Shown here: in pieces, positions 36,401-46,249 of the stretch
How the letters are laid out: each line of letters opens with the position of its first letter
Position numbering within the stretch: position 1 is the first letter of the stretch
NCBI RefSeq assembly: GCF_963678975.1
Contig: NC_089274.1
Location: forward strand, 21,785,133 to 21,849,132
DNA: 64,000 bases
Reading direction: 5' to 3'
Source of the DNA: Dysidea avara
Lineage: Eukaryota > Porifera > Demospongiae > Dictyoceratida > Dysideidae
Translations under genes and position numbers: made by a program
Notes under the pieces: generated by a model
The model's input: the letters and a program-made list of their open reading frames with translations, nothing else
Database searches by the model: none
Told to the model about the DNA's origin: nothing

Positions 36401-39038
36401 CACACGCCTGCCAACTATCATTTTAATTAGGAGTTGTGATTCACTATATATTACTGTAGTGTATGGGACATGGAGCAAGGTAACAAGCTATCATCATTTC
36501 CCATTGGTGGAAATTTATCAGTTAAGATCACCTCTGTGGATTACATCAATCCTCATGACATCACCTTCTTATTGACTGGATCAGGTGAGCTGGGTCTGAT
36601 AAGTTTGTATAGTAGTTTGTATATTGGATTTATGTGTATGGATGTGCACGCGGATGTGTGCACGTACGTGTGTGTGTGTGTGCGTGTGTGCGTGTGTGTT
36701 TATATGGTATGATATTGTACAGTAGGTATATGGATCCATTGATGGTTGTGTTGTGGTCGTTAAGTATTGTTTATGGTTTAGATGATGGTGTGGTGAAGGT
36801 GTGGCGTGATTATGCCAATCCAAACAGTAAGCCACAACTTGTCACCAGCTGGAGAGCAATCCATGACATGTTACCAACAACTAATAAGAGTGAGTACCAC
36901 AGGATGGTTTGGTGTGTGTTAAAATTATTAACTTATTATTTTGACTTCACTACATTTTCCATTCCCAGCATTATTGTTATTAAAAGATGTAATCAGGTCA
37001 TTATTGGGGGTTTAGTGGCTAATCTATGTATAGATTATTGCACAAATCCAGGTATCTGTGCTATTTTAGAGACCTGAGGAATGGCACAATAATCACCTCG
37101 GGCCTTTCTAAATAGTGCCGTGGATTTGTACAATAACTGATTTAGACTATGTCTTGAGCGGCTCTGGGCCAGTAATGGCAGCTTCCTGATCGAATTAGTG
37201 CTAAAATAATAAAATAACTCACTGGTAGGCTTCCCAGATAAATACAATCATCTTTATGATCCAGTGATGCTTTCTTTACACTCTAGCTATGATTTCTGAT
37301 GGCTGTTGTGACTGGAGTCCATCAAAGCACGTGACACATGTTACAAAAAGTTTTGTCACGGGTATCTAATCAGTTTAGATACCTACCCGCGGGTATCTAT
37401 TGGAGTTTAAATACCTCATTAATGACTAAACTTCAAAGGATACTATGCATGACATAGTCTAATTGGTTGTACAAAGACTTTATCCTCTACAGGTGCAGGT
37501 TTGGTGCTGTGCTGGGAACAAGCAACCGGATTACTCTACTCTTCGGGAGATGTCCAACGAATATCATTGTGGGATACTCACAAGGAGATGAAAACACAGG
37601 TAATGTGGGTGTGGTTAGTTGAGATGTAGGTGTAGTTGATGTGTGATGTATAACATTGAGCTTTCCAGTAAACAGCTATTGGGTTTAGTTTGTTTGATCT
37701 GTAGTAAACAACCACAGACAGTTACTAACTAGTTAATAACATGGGTTGGTGTTTTAGATAGTAACCTTCCAAGCTAGCTATTACCATTGTTGTGTTTATT
37801 ACTATTAGGATATTCCAACTAATGCTGGTAGTTGTGTGACTAGTTTAGCATCAGATTCTGCTAGGAGGTCCCTCCTGGTAGCTGGGTGTGGAGATGGTAC
37901 TGTGAGGTTGTTTGATCGTCGACAGCCAACCAATAATTGGTGAGTTGTGTCTATTGCAACTATAAATGAACCTGTTAGAACTACTATTACACTGGAAGGC
38001 TAGTTAAAACAACTATTATTATTATTATTATACTGTACCGTATAGCCTAAATATTTCGAGGGGCAAATATTTCGAGGTTGAGTAATGTTGCTAAAAATAA
38101 AATTTTCGCGGATTTCCAAAATGTATTAGACTATATGGAGGTCAAAATATTTCAAGGGTAAAATTTTCGCTGACAACACCCAAAACTGCAAAATCAACAA
38201 AAAAAATTTCCCCCCTCGACATATTTAGGCTATGCAGTATTCTATAGTGATCTCTTATTGTCTTTACAGTTTAGTTAGTTCACTGGATGAACACAAAGGA
38301 TGGGTTATTAATGTTCACATACAGGAAGGAAGTAATGGCCACATCATCTCTAGCAGGTACTTCCCCTTTATAAAATCATCACTGTATTCTAACATGTTGG
38401 TGCAGTGTCACAGGTGACATAAAATACTGGGATCCCAGGTTCACACAATCAGTGAAAACACTTTCGACAACACTACAAATCAACTCTTGTGATGTACATC
38501 AGTATGCACCACTGTTGGCATGGTGAGTCACACCCCCATAGCAACCATTGCCATATTGACCGGTGGCCATCTTGTTTCACAGTGCTTCACGTAATCACTC
38601 AATTAAAATATACAGTACGGACAGTGATGATCTGATTAACTCCATTCGCTACCATGATGGCTTTATGGGGCAGAAAATTGGCCCCACTAGATGTCTTGCT
38701 TTTCACCCCTACAAGGTAATTTATTAGTTTGGCTGTTATATAGATGTTGTCCTCTTTTAGTAGTGAAATTGTATTGATACAGTAGATGTGTAAATTGTGT
38801 CCCTATTATGGAGGTATTTGTGTCCTTAATATGGAGGTCTTAATATGGACGTTTGGAGGTGTTGTATCCTTAAGATAAAAGTTTTTCTGTTTTGACCTTT
38901 TATGGCACACTAGGTATTTAGGATTTTGTGAATACCAAGCTTTTGTTGATTACAAATTTCTTCTCCCCTCAGGCATGGCTGGCAGCTGGTGGTAGTGATG
39001 GACTAATAGCAGTTTACTCACTGGATAAGAAACGATAA
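15454..39038 (+). CDS. RPTOR: Raptor, regulatory-associated protein of mTOR (mTORC1 scaffold)
   Basis: Thirty exons join in frame to 3891 nt (1296 aa): 15454-15582, 15752-15854, 16435-16595, 16661-16741, 17768-17923, 19457-19617, 20058-20120, 20174-20274, 20488-20708, 21820-21921, 30661-30744, 31490-31600, 31648-31722, 31785-32042, 32089-32232, 32375-32788, 33299-33379, 33434-33525, 35399-35534, 35838-35957, 36035-36143, 36240-36354, 36460-36584, 36782-36889, 37493-37599, 37809-37939, 38270-38356, 38406-38522, 38583-38715, 38973-39038. The order is the raptor N-terminal conserved caspase-like domain ([11 protein letters not shown] near the start; [11 protein letters not shown] with His142; YDCSHAG with Cys185), HEAT repeats (exons 10-17), a serine-rich linker, then WD40 repeats from about residue 970. 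Raptor recruits TOS-motif substrates and binds Rag GTPases at the lysosome. Length is close to the human protein (about 1335 aa). Intron 17 is GC-AG. No break was found, so it is likely functional. Confidence 0.95.
19196..19400 (+). mobile_element. SINE-like element with B-box and A-rich tail (raptor intron 5)
   Basis: CTGCAGGTTCGAGGCTACC contains a B-box-like GGTTCGAGGC. The block ends ATGTAAAGCATTAATAAAAAA followed by an (AT)n tail. The 3' module CTGTAAAGCATTAATAAATA also occurs alone at about 19080-19100. The A box is not clear. Confidence 0.5.
19690..19915 (+). repeat. Interspersed repeat, copy 1 (raptor intron 6)
   Basis: Shared ordered words link this block to 41537-41748: GGGACCTGG, GGGAAGCAAATTCCAACTGTCC, a GACTTTGGGTT block, GTACACAGG and TTCACTGGG. 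The copies are diverged and no coding capacity was recognised. Confidence 0.55.
20934..21442. mobile_element. 509-bp TA-target MITE in raptor intron 9
   Basis: The ends CCATATAGTAGGGGGTTTTT and, inverted, CCATATAGTAGGTATTTTTT match and are flanked by TA on both sides (20932-20933, 21443-21444). The subterminal GGGAAATTTTTCA also recurs inverted. The style resembles the CCGTATAGCC family. Open frames within it are not genes. Confidence 0.75.
22045..24137. mobile_element. Element with inverted arms of about 400 bp, raptor intron 10
   Basis: The left arm (22510-22920, plus 22045-22048 before the nested insertion) and right arm (about 23750-24137) are inverted copies. Paired words include TTTGGTGACCTTTATGGCC / GGCTGTAAAGGTCACCAAAG and AAACAAAAGATCTTG / CAAGATCTTTTGTTTGG. 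The termini TAGTGGCG and TAGCAGCA are both preceded by TA. The centre has a 147-codon open frame (23173-23616) with no recognisable transposase motif. It is probably a long-TIR DNA transposon derivative. Confidence 0.75.
22049..22506. mobile_element. 458-bp MITE inserted at the end of the long-TIR element
   Basis: Inverted ends of about 35 bp begin CATAGATATACAGACAAGTA and contain CCCGGGATTGGAATCATC. GTATAGT flanks both sides (22042-22048 and 22507-22513). The target GTATAGT is the very terminus of the larger element, so the small one arrived later. Confidence 0.85.
24785..24969. promoter_or_regulatory. Cluster of GTTGCTAGGCAAC-like palindromes (X-box-like)
   Basis: Within about 180 bp there are GTTGCTAAGCAAC, GTTGCCTAGCAAC, CATAGCAACCATTGCTAGGC, CTAGGCAACC and AGCAACAGTTGC. 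These resemble RFX-factor X-boxes (GTTGCCNNGGCAAC). The cluster abuts the LTR at 24970. Function is unproven; it may be repeat sequence. Confidence 0.35.
24970..28632 (+). mobile_element. Degraded BEL/Pao-type LTR retroelement
   Basis: The 5' LTR is 24970-25695 (TG...CA, AATAAA at about 25110) and is interrupted by a MITE. A primer-binding-site-like TGGTGCCGAAACCCGGGA follows at 25698-25715. Gag-like coding (25929-26568) includes [17 protein letters not shown], typical of the Pao gag DUF1759 region. The sequence then jumps to an RNase-H block ([15 protein letters not shown], 26575-26871), a zinc-binding and integrase block (27301-27953; [16 protein letters not shown] and PPWMGGFYE carry the D, D, E) and a DUF5641-like tail (28267-28600). 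Protease and most of reverse transcriptase are deleted, stops and frame breaks are frequent, and no 3' LTR was found. It is dead and lies in raptor intron 10. Confidence 0.85.
25159..25648. mobile_element. 490-bp MITE inside the retroelement LTR (copy 1)
   Basis: The terminal inverted repeats CAAGAGTATATAATAGAAAC and CCAATAGTATATAATAGAAA (right end, reverse complement) continue for about 100 bp. GTATTAA flanks both sides (25152-25158, 25649-25655). A second copy, with its interior inverted, lies at 33855-34345. Confidence 0.88.
29172..29555. repeat. 62-bp tandem array, about six copies
   Basis: GGC(C/G)TAGATTACTG recurs at 29172, 29234, 29296, 29358, 29420, 29482 and (degenerate) 29544, a strict 62-bp period. 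Each unit contains CCCATATTTGGCGATGTG and ATGGACC. Copies alternate between ATATAAAGGG and ATATCACGGG versions, suggesting a higher-order dimer. Confidence 0.9.
29598..30054 (+). pseudogene. Helitron-associated replicase N-terminal fragment
   Basis: An Arg-rich stretch ([19 protein letters not shown], then [16 protein letters not shown]) is followed by a zinc-finger-like CCVVCMERF...CKRCTTD and [12 protein letters not shown]. This is the order I associate with proteins of Helitron transposons upstream of the Rep/helicase domains. A TGA lies eight codons after ATG 29598, and the frame ends soon after PPEL, so the Rep and helicase domains are absent. Confidence 0.6.
30745..31489 (+). other. Raptor intron 11
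   Basis: This is an AT-rich intron. It contains a duplicated TCATGTAAAATTTAAGCAAAA near 30830-30870. I see no other feature. Confidence 0.5.
33760..34556. mobile_element. Palindromic MITE in raptor intron 18, carrying a nested MITE
   Basis: The ends are ACAAGTATACAATAAAATTT on the left and, inverted, ACAAGTACACAAAAAAATTT on the right. Inverted identity continues through TAGAGTAGGGACCATAG and AAAAAGTACTGAAACAAG for about 90 bp. Without the nested copy (33855-34345) the element is about 306 bp and almost wholly foldback. Confidence 0.85.
33855..34345. mobile_element. 491-bp MITE nested in another MITE (copy 2)
   Basis: It begins CAAGAGTGTATAATAGTAAC and ends TTCTATTATACTCTCTTG. It shares its terminal repeats and interior (for example GGATCCCTGAAGGCGTGGCA, in inverted orientation) with 25159-25648. 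It interrupts the outer element's GCATGATATTAAATCACAG, whose intact counterpart is in the opposite arm. Confidence 0.85.
34597..34915 (+). repeat. Two tandem units of about 150 bp, related to a block at 43140-43480
   Basis: GAGAAATGGCACCGTGCGCC (unit 2) follows AGAAATGGTGCTGCGCGCCC (unit 1). Each is followed by AGTATCCATTAC, TCAGCTATGTTCA, CCCGTTACACAA and CGAAAAG(C/T)ACCTCTGCAATC. The sequence to about 35160 continues the repeat shared with 43140-43480. It is non-coding. Confidence 0.65.
38038..38237. mobile_element. 200-bp TA-target MITE, CCGTATAGCC family, copy 2
   Basis: The left end is CCGTATAGCCTAAATATTTC. The right end, reverse-complemented, is CTGCATAGCCTAAATATGTC. TA flanks both sides. 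GAGGGGCAAATATTTCGAGG and TAAAATTTTCGCTG are subterminal. It lies in raptor intron 26. Confidence 0.8.
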
Positions 39039-40709
39039 CATCTCACCACATCACGGTCTTCATTATAGTTTAATACAAGAACGTTTTTCAGTCTACACCA
39101 AAGATGCTACTAACCACTCGTTGCTCTAATGCTCATATTTATACAATTTATACTCCACTACTACTAACTGGGCACTACTTATAACAGTATAAATGGTACT
39201 TCACTAATTGATTGTTTGCAAGTGTTGTTTTGTGTTTTTGTGTGAAATTGTAATAATTTATTTCATTGAAAAATATTGAAGTGTTGTTAATTGATAGGTC
39301 AAGAGTGTAGAGTTAGAATTAAGTATAGTCTATAATGTTGCAAGATCATGAAATGTATGCTTGGCTGTGACGTTATTTGCAAGTTAGCCACATCCCAGAA
39401 ATGTGTTTAATAATGTACAGTAGATTGCAAGGTAGTCAGTTACAATTCCTTTCGTTGGTAATGTCACATCAAAACCAGCCAATCAGATACTTTGTAAGAT
39501 TTTGAAAAACTCTGGCTACCTGTCAGTTGGTTTTCACACAAGTCCCATTCAGAATTTTTTGTGCGACTAACAAATGACATGCAAAACACTAACACATTTA
39601 CCAAATTTGCATATTAAAATAAGGCCATCTTCCCTACATGGTCATTAATTTGATCAGGTGATCTTAATGAGGTCATGAAGTACACCATTAACTACATGCA
39701 CTTGCTCTGGCCATGAGGTATGGTTTGTGAGCTTTCAGTGTTTCTCATGAAATTGCAAACTAAGAATAATTCTTGGAAATTTTACACAATCATTACAGAC
39801 CTCCCAATGTGAGATAAATTATCAGTGGTGAACTATTATAGAATGTTTTGTGTGTATGTAGTGAATTTAGTGTCAGTCATCAACTGGATTCAAATCCTGG
39901 CAGAGAATGGAAGACGTCTGATGCTGAAAAGGAACATAACATTACTACTACACAGTGTATGTTCTATTAGGGTAGTTACCTATGATGTCAGGTGTGACCA
40001 CACACGTATCCACTACTGGAGCAGTTTTACACTCTTTTGTCCATCCTGGAGCTGTCCAGTTATTCCACTATATCATGTATGATATTATAATATATTACAC
40101 ATACACATGGCATTAGTACAAGTTTGGTGAGTAGTTGAACGCTGAAATCATTAATTTTGACATTTTGATATAACTTGAACATCATTACACTTCAGAGCTA
40201 CACAGTTGGTAGTAAAGTGTTTATAATATGTGACTGGAGTTTTGGAAAATCAATGTAATTGTAGTTTCAAGATAAAAAGTCAGTGGTGGATCCAGAGAAG
40301 GGAACATTGTCCCCCCCCCCCCCCCCCCCCAATAAAAAAAATTATACACAAGATAGTCTCATAGAGAAGTTAAATACTCTAATAGAACAGTCACCATATG
40401 TAACCCTCCACTGGCTATAAAAACTTGCATCTACAGCACCAAAAACCATGGGCACACTTAGCTATGTAGTCTGCTAGGAGATTAGCCTTTTGTATGTCAT
40501 TCTTATATATATGACAATTTACTTGAACTCAAAACTGTCACTGATCCTTACATGCCGCTCTTGATCAAACTTAGAAAGTATGATTTATTAGATATTTGTA
40601 CATAAAACTATTCTACATCAAAAGGTTCAGTACACGAAAAAAAACCTAGGGACTGCAGGGACCCCTGCTTCTACTACCCTGGTTATGGTTGATTGTTTGT
40701 ATAATCTGT
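39039..40709. other. Spacer between raptor and the arrestin-domain gene (convergent)
   Basis: It holds both 3' ends. A poly-C run lies at about 40312-40330 and a CTCTAATAGAACAGTCAC motif at 40377-40394. An 85-codon open frame at 39825-40082 has no family match. No further gene is supported. Confidence 0.5.
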
Positions 40710-41406
40710 TTACATATATAAAAGCACGTTCCAAAACTAACACAAAATGTGTATCTTTGCCCATCGCTCAGACAATACATATCTTACCAAAATGTTAGTG
40801 GATGGTTTTACTATCAGTGGTAGGTGCATCTCAACTGCTGGTGCCCATGGCACATGCATGTCCAAGTCAACTACATAATGACACTATTACAAGCAGCAGA
40901 TAATAGCAACACTACAAGATAGTTTTATAACTTACACTGAGTGATGTTCCTTTAGTTGTAGGAGGGAACAACAATGTTTCAGTGTCTGTTATATCAGCCA
41001 AAAGTATTGGTATACCACTGGTAATATTTTGATGCTCATAACTATAACAGGTTTATCCTGACTAACCAGTTAACTGAAGAGTTGTTTTTGCAGCCACTAT
41101 GGAAACTCTGTGCAACTGTGTCTATTACAACATGTTCTCTCATGTGTTCTTCATTTCTTTGGTTGTCTTTAGCATATAATTTTATTACTCTTATTAGCTG
41201 CAAGAGAAGGTTCACATGTTACAATGAGTAACAATGAAGGGGTGCTAACCTTTAGAACAAAACTTCTGATTTCTACTGCGGATTGATTAGCGATTTCTAT
41301 GTGAACAAATGCCTTTTGTCCTGTAGTGAAGGCCACCTTTGATAGTCTAGACACAGAGATATAAAATGATAGCTACAGTACATTTGTGTTTGCATGCATA
41401 TTTGTG

Positions 41407-41499
<93 letters not shown>

Positions 41500-44400
41500 T
41501 GTTGTGTGTATGCATGTGTCTGTGTGCATTGCTCCAGTCTATTAGGGACCTGGGGAAGCAAATGCCCAACTGTCCTTGTCTTGCATAGCAGTGTTGAGGA
41601 ACTTTGGGTTCCACAACCTCTATCTGTGAGACCTGCGTTGTGGGTTACTAGTCCTACTCCAGGAGGATGAGTCTGCACAGACTCAAGTGTGTGAGTGGTA
41701 CACAGGCAAATTCACTGGGCAGCAATTGCCGTGTCTCACACAGTTACCGGAGGCTTTGATTTTTGTGCATGTATGCACGTGCATATGTGTGCTTGTGTGT
41801 GATAAAATACTTTGCTGTAATGTTGACGTCTCCTCGAGGAATACAGCAAAATGTCTTCACACTATCACTGGAGTGGTACTCCTCAGGAGTGGCTTCCTCA
41901 CTAGCAGTAGTGTGCCCATATATCACCACTGGCTCTTCACACTAGTAAAGTGTGTACACATGACATGATGTGGTTGTTGCACCATACCGTGAGGGGATCA
42001 GTGTCTCCGGTGACTTCTAGCTCTGCTTTAATGAAATATTTGACACAAGCTTCCCAGCTCTGTCCTGGTCCTTGTTGGAAGTAGACACCTACACAAAGTG
42101 TACTGTAATGTGGGTACACACTACACTATTTAAATAACATTACATACACACACCACGTTCACTAACACATAAGACAAGTACATGACTCCATGTGGTTCTA
42201 TGTGAGTTTCACTAGTTTCCAGATGTCAAAACAAAATTTCAACATGCTCAAGTCATGTATTATATTTTATATTCGTCAACTACTCTAATAGAACATTCAC
42301 TTGTGGGCTAATAACCATTCAATGCTAAACACCTGAGTAGCCTACTGACAGTATGTGTCCGTATTATATTTTTGTACTGCAGTAGCAGATGAGGTACAAA
42401 CTTTTACAAGAGATTGGTACCCCCCCTTCAGCAGTTCATGCATTCATGCACATAAGGTATGATATACAAGTCCTCAATCTGTTGCCTTTTGGTGATAAAT
42501 GAAAGCCACGAAGTTGTCACACAATAACCAAACATGTGTAATCGAGATACTCCAATGAAACAGTCACACTCTAATAGAACAATCAACAAAAATATTTGCA
42601 AACACAAAAGAAGTATCTAAAAAACGACACAAACCCAGGTTGAAGAAGTTGCAAAAGCAAAGGTGGCAGCCAAGAAATAGTTCAACATCAATTAACAATG
42701 GAGAAGTAAACATGAATCCCTGCATCAAACAATATGGTAGTACTGTTTAGTAGGGCTTCCCCTACCATGAAAATCACTTTTACAGAATGTTAGTTATATC
42801 TGTCAATCCATTTTGTACCACAATAATAAACTCAGAGGTGGCATGTCAAGTATCTGCTTCTCTGTGTTTTCCCATCCTTTTATCTTCAGTTACGTGGTCG
42901 TCTTCTTCTTCATGCAAGAAAACCATTTAGAGGAGCGTATTTAGAAGTTACAGCAATAAAAAGAGCAATATAAGAAATATGAATCATGGTAGCTATTACA
43001 ACACCTCGTTTCATTGTTTTTATCTGTGATCCCTACTCAAGTGTAAAATTTCTAATTTTTCCTTACACTGTTTGCAGTAACATAATTCATTACTGTCTCA
43101 TATCACATCAAAGGGAATAATAACACATTAGTCACGCTACTGAATGTGCATCCCAATTATCAATGTCTGAAATGTGACGTTGCCATTTCAGTTATGTTCC
43201 ACCTGTTATACAGAGTTACTGTACAAATGAAGAACAGTACGAGCAGTGCCTCTGCCATCAATCACAGTTTCACTACTGAAAATCAACCACTGAAGCCATG
43301 CTGCAAGTTACCGCCAACCAACGCCTATGCAGTAGTGGAGAAGGAAAAGTGACACAAAGGAGGACAAACGTAGGTCCATGATGCATGTGTTGTAGCTGCA
43401 GCAGTTGGCGAAAAGGCATGTCCCGAGCAAAGGCAACACCAAAATCAATTAATGTTTAGTCAGTCATTCAGTTAGCAGAAAATTCTGGAAAATAAAAGGA
43501 ATTTCATAGAAACTTGTTGGAAAGGTTTGGGATCCAAGCTGTTATTAAGGAAAAGTGAAGTAGGGTTCTAGCAATAAAAAGTAGTTAAACAAGATATATG
43601 AATGATGGTAGCTATTACAACATAACTGTGTGGGAAAATCCCTACATTTGCATGTTCCTACCAAGCCAAAGTAGCCACAGGTCATCTACACCTGCAGCTA
43701 TACTAGTTGACAGTTAATCCCTACTTCAGTAAGCACTTTTGGCGTGTTTCTGCCCACTGAGACACTGACCTCCATTGAGGTAGTTTTGTTCGAATAAAAT
43801 AGGTGATTAAAAAAACTAATTGCATTACTACCAGAACAGGGTCATTATAGTAGGCTTCGTAATTAGTCATACCTGCACATAAATATACCATAACCTTAAT
43901 TTGACAACCTGAAGCTTCCCTAGTTTGGTTGTTTTGGTAAAGATAACAAATGAACATCTCACCTGGTAGGTTATCGGGTAGGGTGTACTGGAATGGGTAG
44001 GAGTAGGCCCCAACTGGAAATCCTCCTGAGGAGGTAAAAACATGATAAACTAGAGATATTTTACTACTAAAATCTTATAAGAAGTCATGGTGGCCATGTC
44101 AAATACACTGTAGGCCCCAAACATAGCTAAGGTGCACTTCGATAAGATCACCATATTATACAGTGACCATATCAAGTAGTGCAAGACATGCACAAACCAT
44201 TTTTGTAAACATTTCAACATTGACTAAGGAATGATTTAAATTGTTTAATCCTATTTAGTACCTTTTCATCAATTTCCCATAGCAATACCTTCTATCAAGA
44301 GTACATAATATTTTTATTATTATGTACTCTTGCTTCTATACAAGCAAGAGTTGATAATAGTGGAGGAGAGTGTCCAACACAGTACAAATGACTCAAAGGG

Positions 44401-45974
44401 ATTCTATCCATAATTTCTCTATAGTGAAGATTGTTTTAATCATCACATTTCCTTGTTCTGCCTGTGTGAACATTTTAACACCTCTGATGGAATCCCTTTG
44501 ATCCTCCAATTGCAGTGAAATATTGGCACCTTAAAAAAAAATTTCTAGCTCTGGTAAAACTCAAAGGTAAACAGTTTTGGCACATTAATCAAGGAAATAT
44601 TTCCAGCTATTATGGTAATCTGAAGACACTGATACTCACAATATCATGCAACACAAAATTACTGTGAAATGGCAAGTCACATAAGGTAATACAATGCTGG
44701 TATACACATATATATCTACCCCTTCAAATAGTACACTGTACATTAACCTCTCTATAAGAAATGCTTCTGAGGTTCCTACAGCATGCAGTAGAAACTACCT
44801 GAGAATGAGACCTCAGCTGAAAGCCATTAAATATACACAGCAATAGAACACTCAAATACCCTAATAGAGCAGTCAGTCAGTCATACATAAAAGTGTGTTT
44901 ACATTTTGTAACTGAAATATTTTGGAACCTGGTGCCATTTGGATACCTGAGGTTCTACTGTAAACTGACCAACCACTAACCTGGATAGTCTATCAGTTTG
45001 TACTCAGCTTGAATTATATCTCGTCTTGAGCATCGTTTACCATAATGTATACTAACACTCTCCCGACTGCTTGCTGTATGTTCACTTGTGGTGTACTGAT
45101 ATACAAATTCAGCTAAATAAAGATTTAGTGTATCAATCAGGTAGTTGTGTTACACTGAGACCTGCTCTAATATGGTCACTGTGTAATAAGGTCACCTGTT
45201 TAAACCAGACAACTTGAAACCTTCAAAAGTATCATTGAACTGCCTAATGTAACCACTTGCTTAGTTAGGACTGCCAGCAGTCCGTTTATACACTACATGA
45301 CCACATAACAGAGCTGGTTTCATGGTAACAACGATAAATTGTACTGTTATAGGCCACTCCAAATAAACTGTCTCTATTTCTCAACATTCACTCAAATGAA
45401 AGCAGGCAGTTCTTTTCCTATCTCTTCAATATTTTATGCTTGAATGGATTAAAAACAGTAATGGTGTATAATAAACTATATACAAGTACATTGAAAAGTT
45501 TGTGACAAATGAATGCACTGGAATATTGAAAAAAAAATTCTGGTTGTTGAAAAACAGAGAACATAGTGAATGCTGGCAGATAACAAAGCATAAGAGACAT
45601 TTATTTGGAGTGGCCTTACATACTTGCAAAAAGGAAACAAAACACAGTCACTCATACCTTTCTCAAAACCCCTTATCTTCAACCTCAGCCCTTTGGAGGG
45701 CACATGCTTCTTAATGCATAAATACACTACCCTGTAAGAGATTATCACCATAACATTTTGTACTGGTATACACACACACACAGAGACTGTGCTCTATGCT
45801 GACTCTCCGGTGTCTAACACGTAAGGATACACAGTGCACCCTTTCTAGAGATATCTACAAAGTGACCCCTTAGCAAGCTGGCGTTACGATAATAATTATG
45901 TCTTACCCGTATATCGTTTCATTTTGGTAATACTCGCCCTTGTTTGTTCTAAGGCATATTCCATTAGACTCCAT
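40710..45974 (-). CDS. Arrestin-domain-containing protein (alpha-arrestin-like)
   Basis: Eleven minus-strand exons join in frame to 328 aa: 45974-45907, 45731-45658, 45112-44981, 44025-43963, 42088-41988, 41941-41811, 41346-41250, 41197-41067, 41017-40938, 40870-40788 and 40736-40710 (TAA). The N-domain shows GICLRTNKGEYYQNETIYG, then VYLCIKKHVPSKGLRLKIRGFEK, then FPVGAYSYPFQYTLPDNLPG, the core signature of arrestin folds. The C-domain shows LSKVAFTTGQKAFVHIEIANQS. Alpha-arrestins are cargo adaptors that link membrane proteins to NEDD4-type ubiquitin ligases through PPxY motifs in their tails. No PPxY is present here and the tail is very short, so that role is doubtful unless a last exon is missed. 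The donor after exon 9 is GTGTAA, two bases upstream of an equally good GTAAGT; phase decides it. The last exon is tentative. Confidence 0.8.
41409..41500. repeat. (GT)n microsatellite
   Basis: This is a nearly perfect TG/GT run of about 90 bp in intron 6 of the arrestin-domain gene. It creates spurious open frames of alternating Cys-Val or His-Thr. Shorter GT runs are at 36670-36705 and 62790-62865. Confidence 0.95.
41537..41748 (+). repeat. Interspersed repeat, copy 2
   Basis: It matches 19690-19915 in order: GGGACCTGGGGAAGCAAATG, CCAACTGTCCTTGTC, AACTTTGGGTTCC, GTACACAGGCAAATTCACTG. Its presence in introns of two unrelated genes shows it is dispersed. Confidence 0.55.
43140..43480 (+). 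repeat. Diverged relative of the 34597-35160 repeat
   Basis: Shared words in order include TCAGTTATGTTC, CCTCTGCCATCAA, GAAGCCAT, GGACACAAA-like AAGTGACACAAAGGAGGACA, GTCCATGA and TTAGT near the end. It is in intron 4 of the arrestin-domain gene. Confidence 0.5.
44086..44175. repeat. Dispersed GTGGCCATGTCAAATACAC repeat
   Basis: CCCCAAACATAGCTAAGGTGCACTTC matches the CCCAAATATAGCTAAGGTGTACTTC of the 4451-4645 block. It is followed by AAGATCACC and CAGTGACCATATCAA. Another relative is at 45148-45330. Confidence 0.55.
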
Positions 45975-46249
45975 TTGTCAAGGGGTTGACCACGCCTACC
46001 AAACACCAGCAATTTTCGTGAGCGCACGTGTAACAGTAAACTGGCGGGAAATGCGAGTTGTGCGGGAGGTTTAGTGTCTGCTTGCTCACTCGTCCAGTGA
46101 TTAATTGAGGCGGTGGATTATCGACCTATATAGAGAGTAAGCTGTAACATAAGACAGAAGTGTAATTGTTTAAGTAACACAGCTTTGCTTGATGTATTCT
46201 AATTATTTCGTGTCACTCTACCACTGTTTTATTCGCACACACTAGCGAG
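45975..46249. promoter_or_regulatory. Divergent promoter region of the arrestin-domain gene and ATAD5
   Basis: The two opposite start codons are 275 bp apart. The interval has a locally G+C-richer centre (CTGGCGGGAAATGCGAG near 46043; TTGGCGGGAA/TTTCGCGC-type sites are E2F targets, and CTGGCGGGAAATGC is close to that consensus). ATAD5 is a replication gene, so E2F control would be sensible, but this is inference. Confidence 0.5.

Noticed and set aside
39825-40082. 85-codon plus-strand open frame as a gene
   Set aside because: No start context, splice sites or family match; it lies in the spacer between two convergent 3' ends.
41297-41678. Long open frames of His-Thr or Cys-Val repeats on both strands
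   Set aside because: They are translations of the (GT)n microsatellite and have no codon or splice support.
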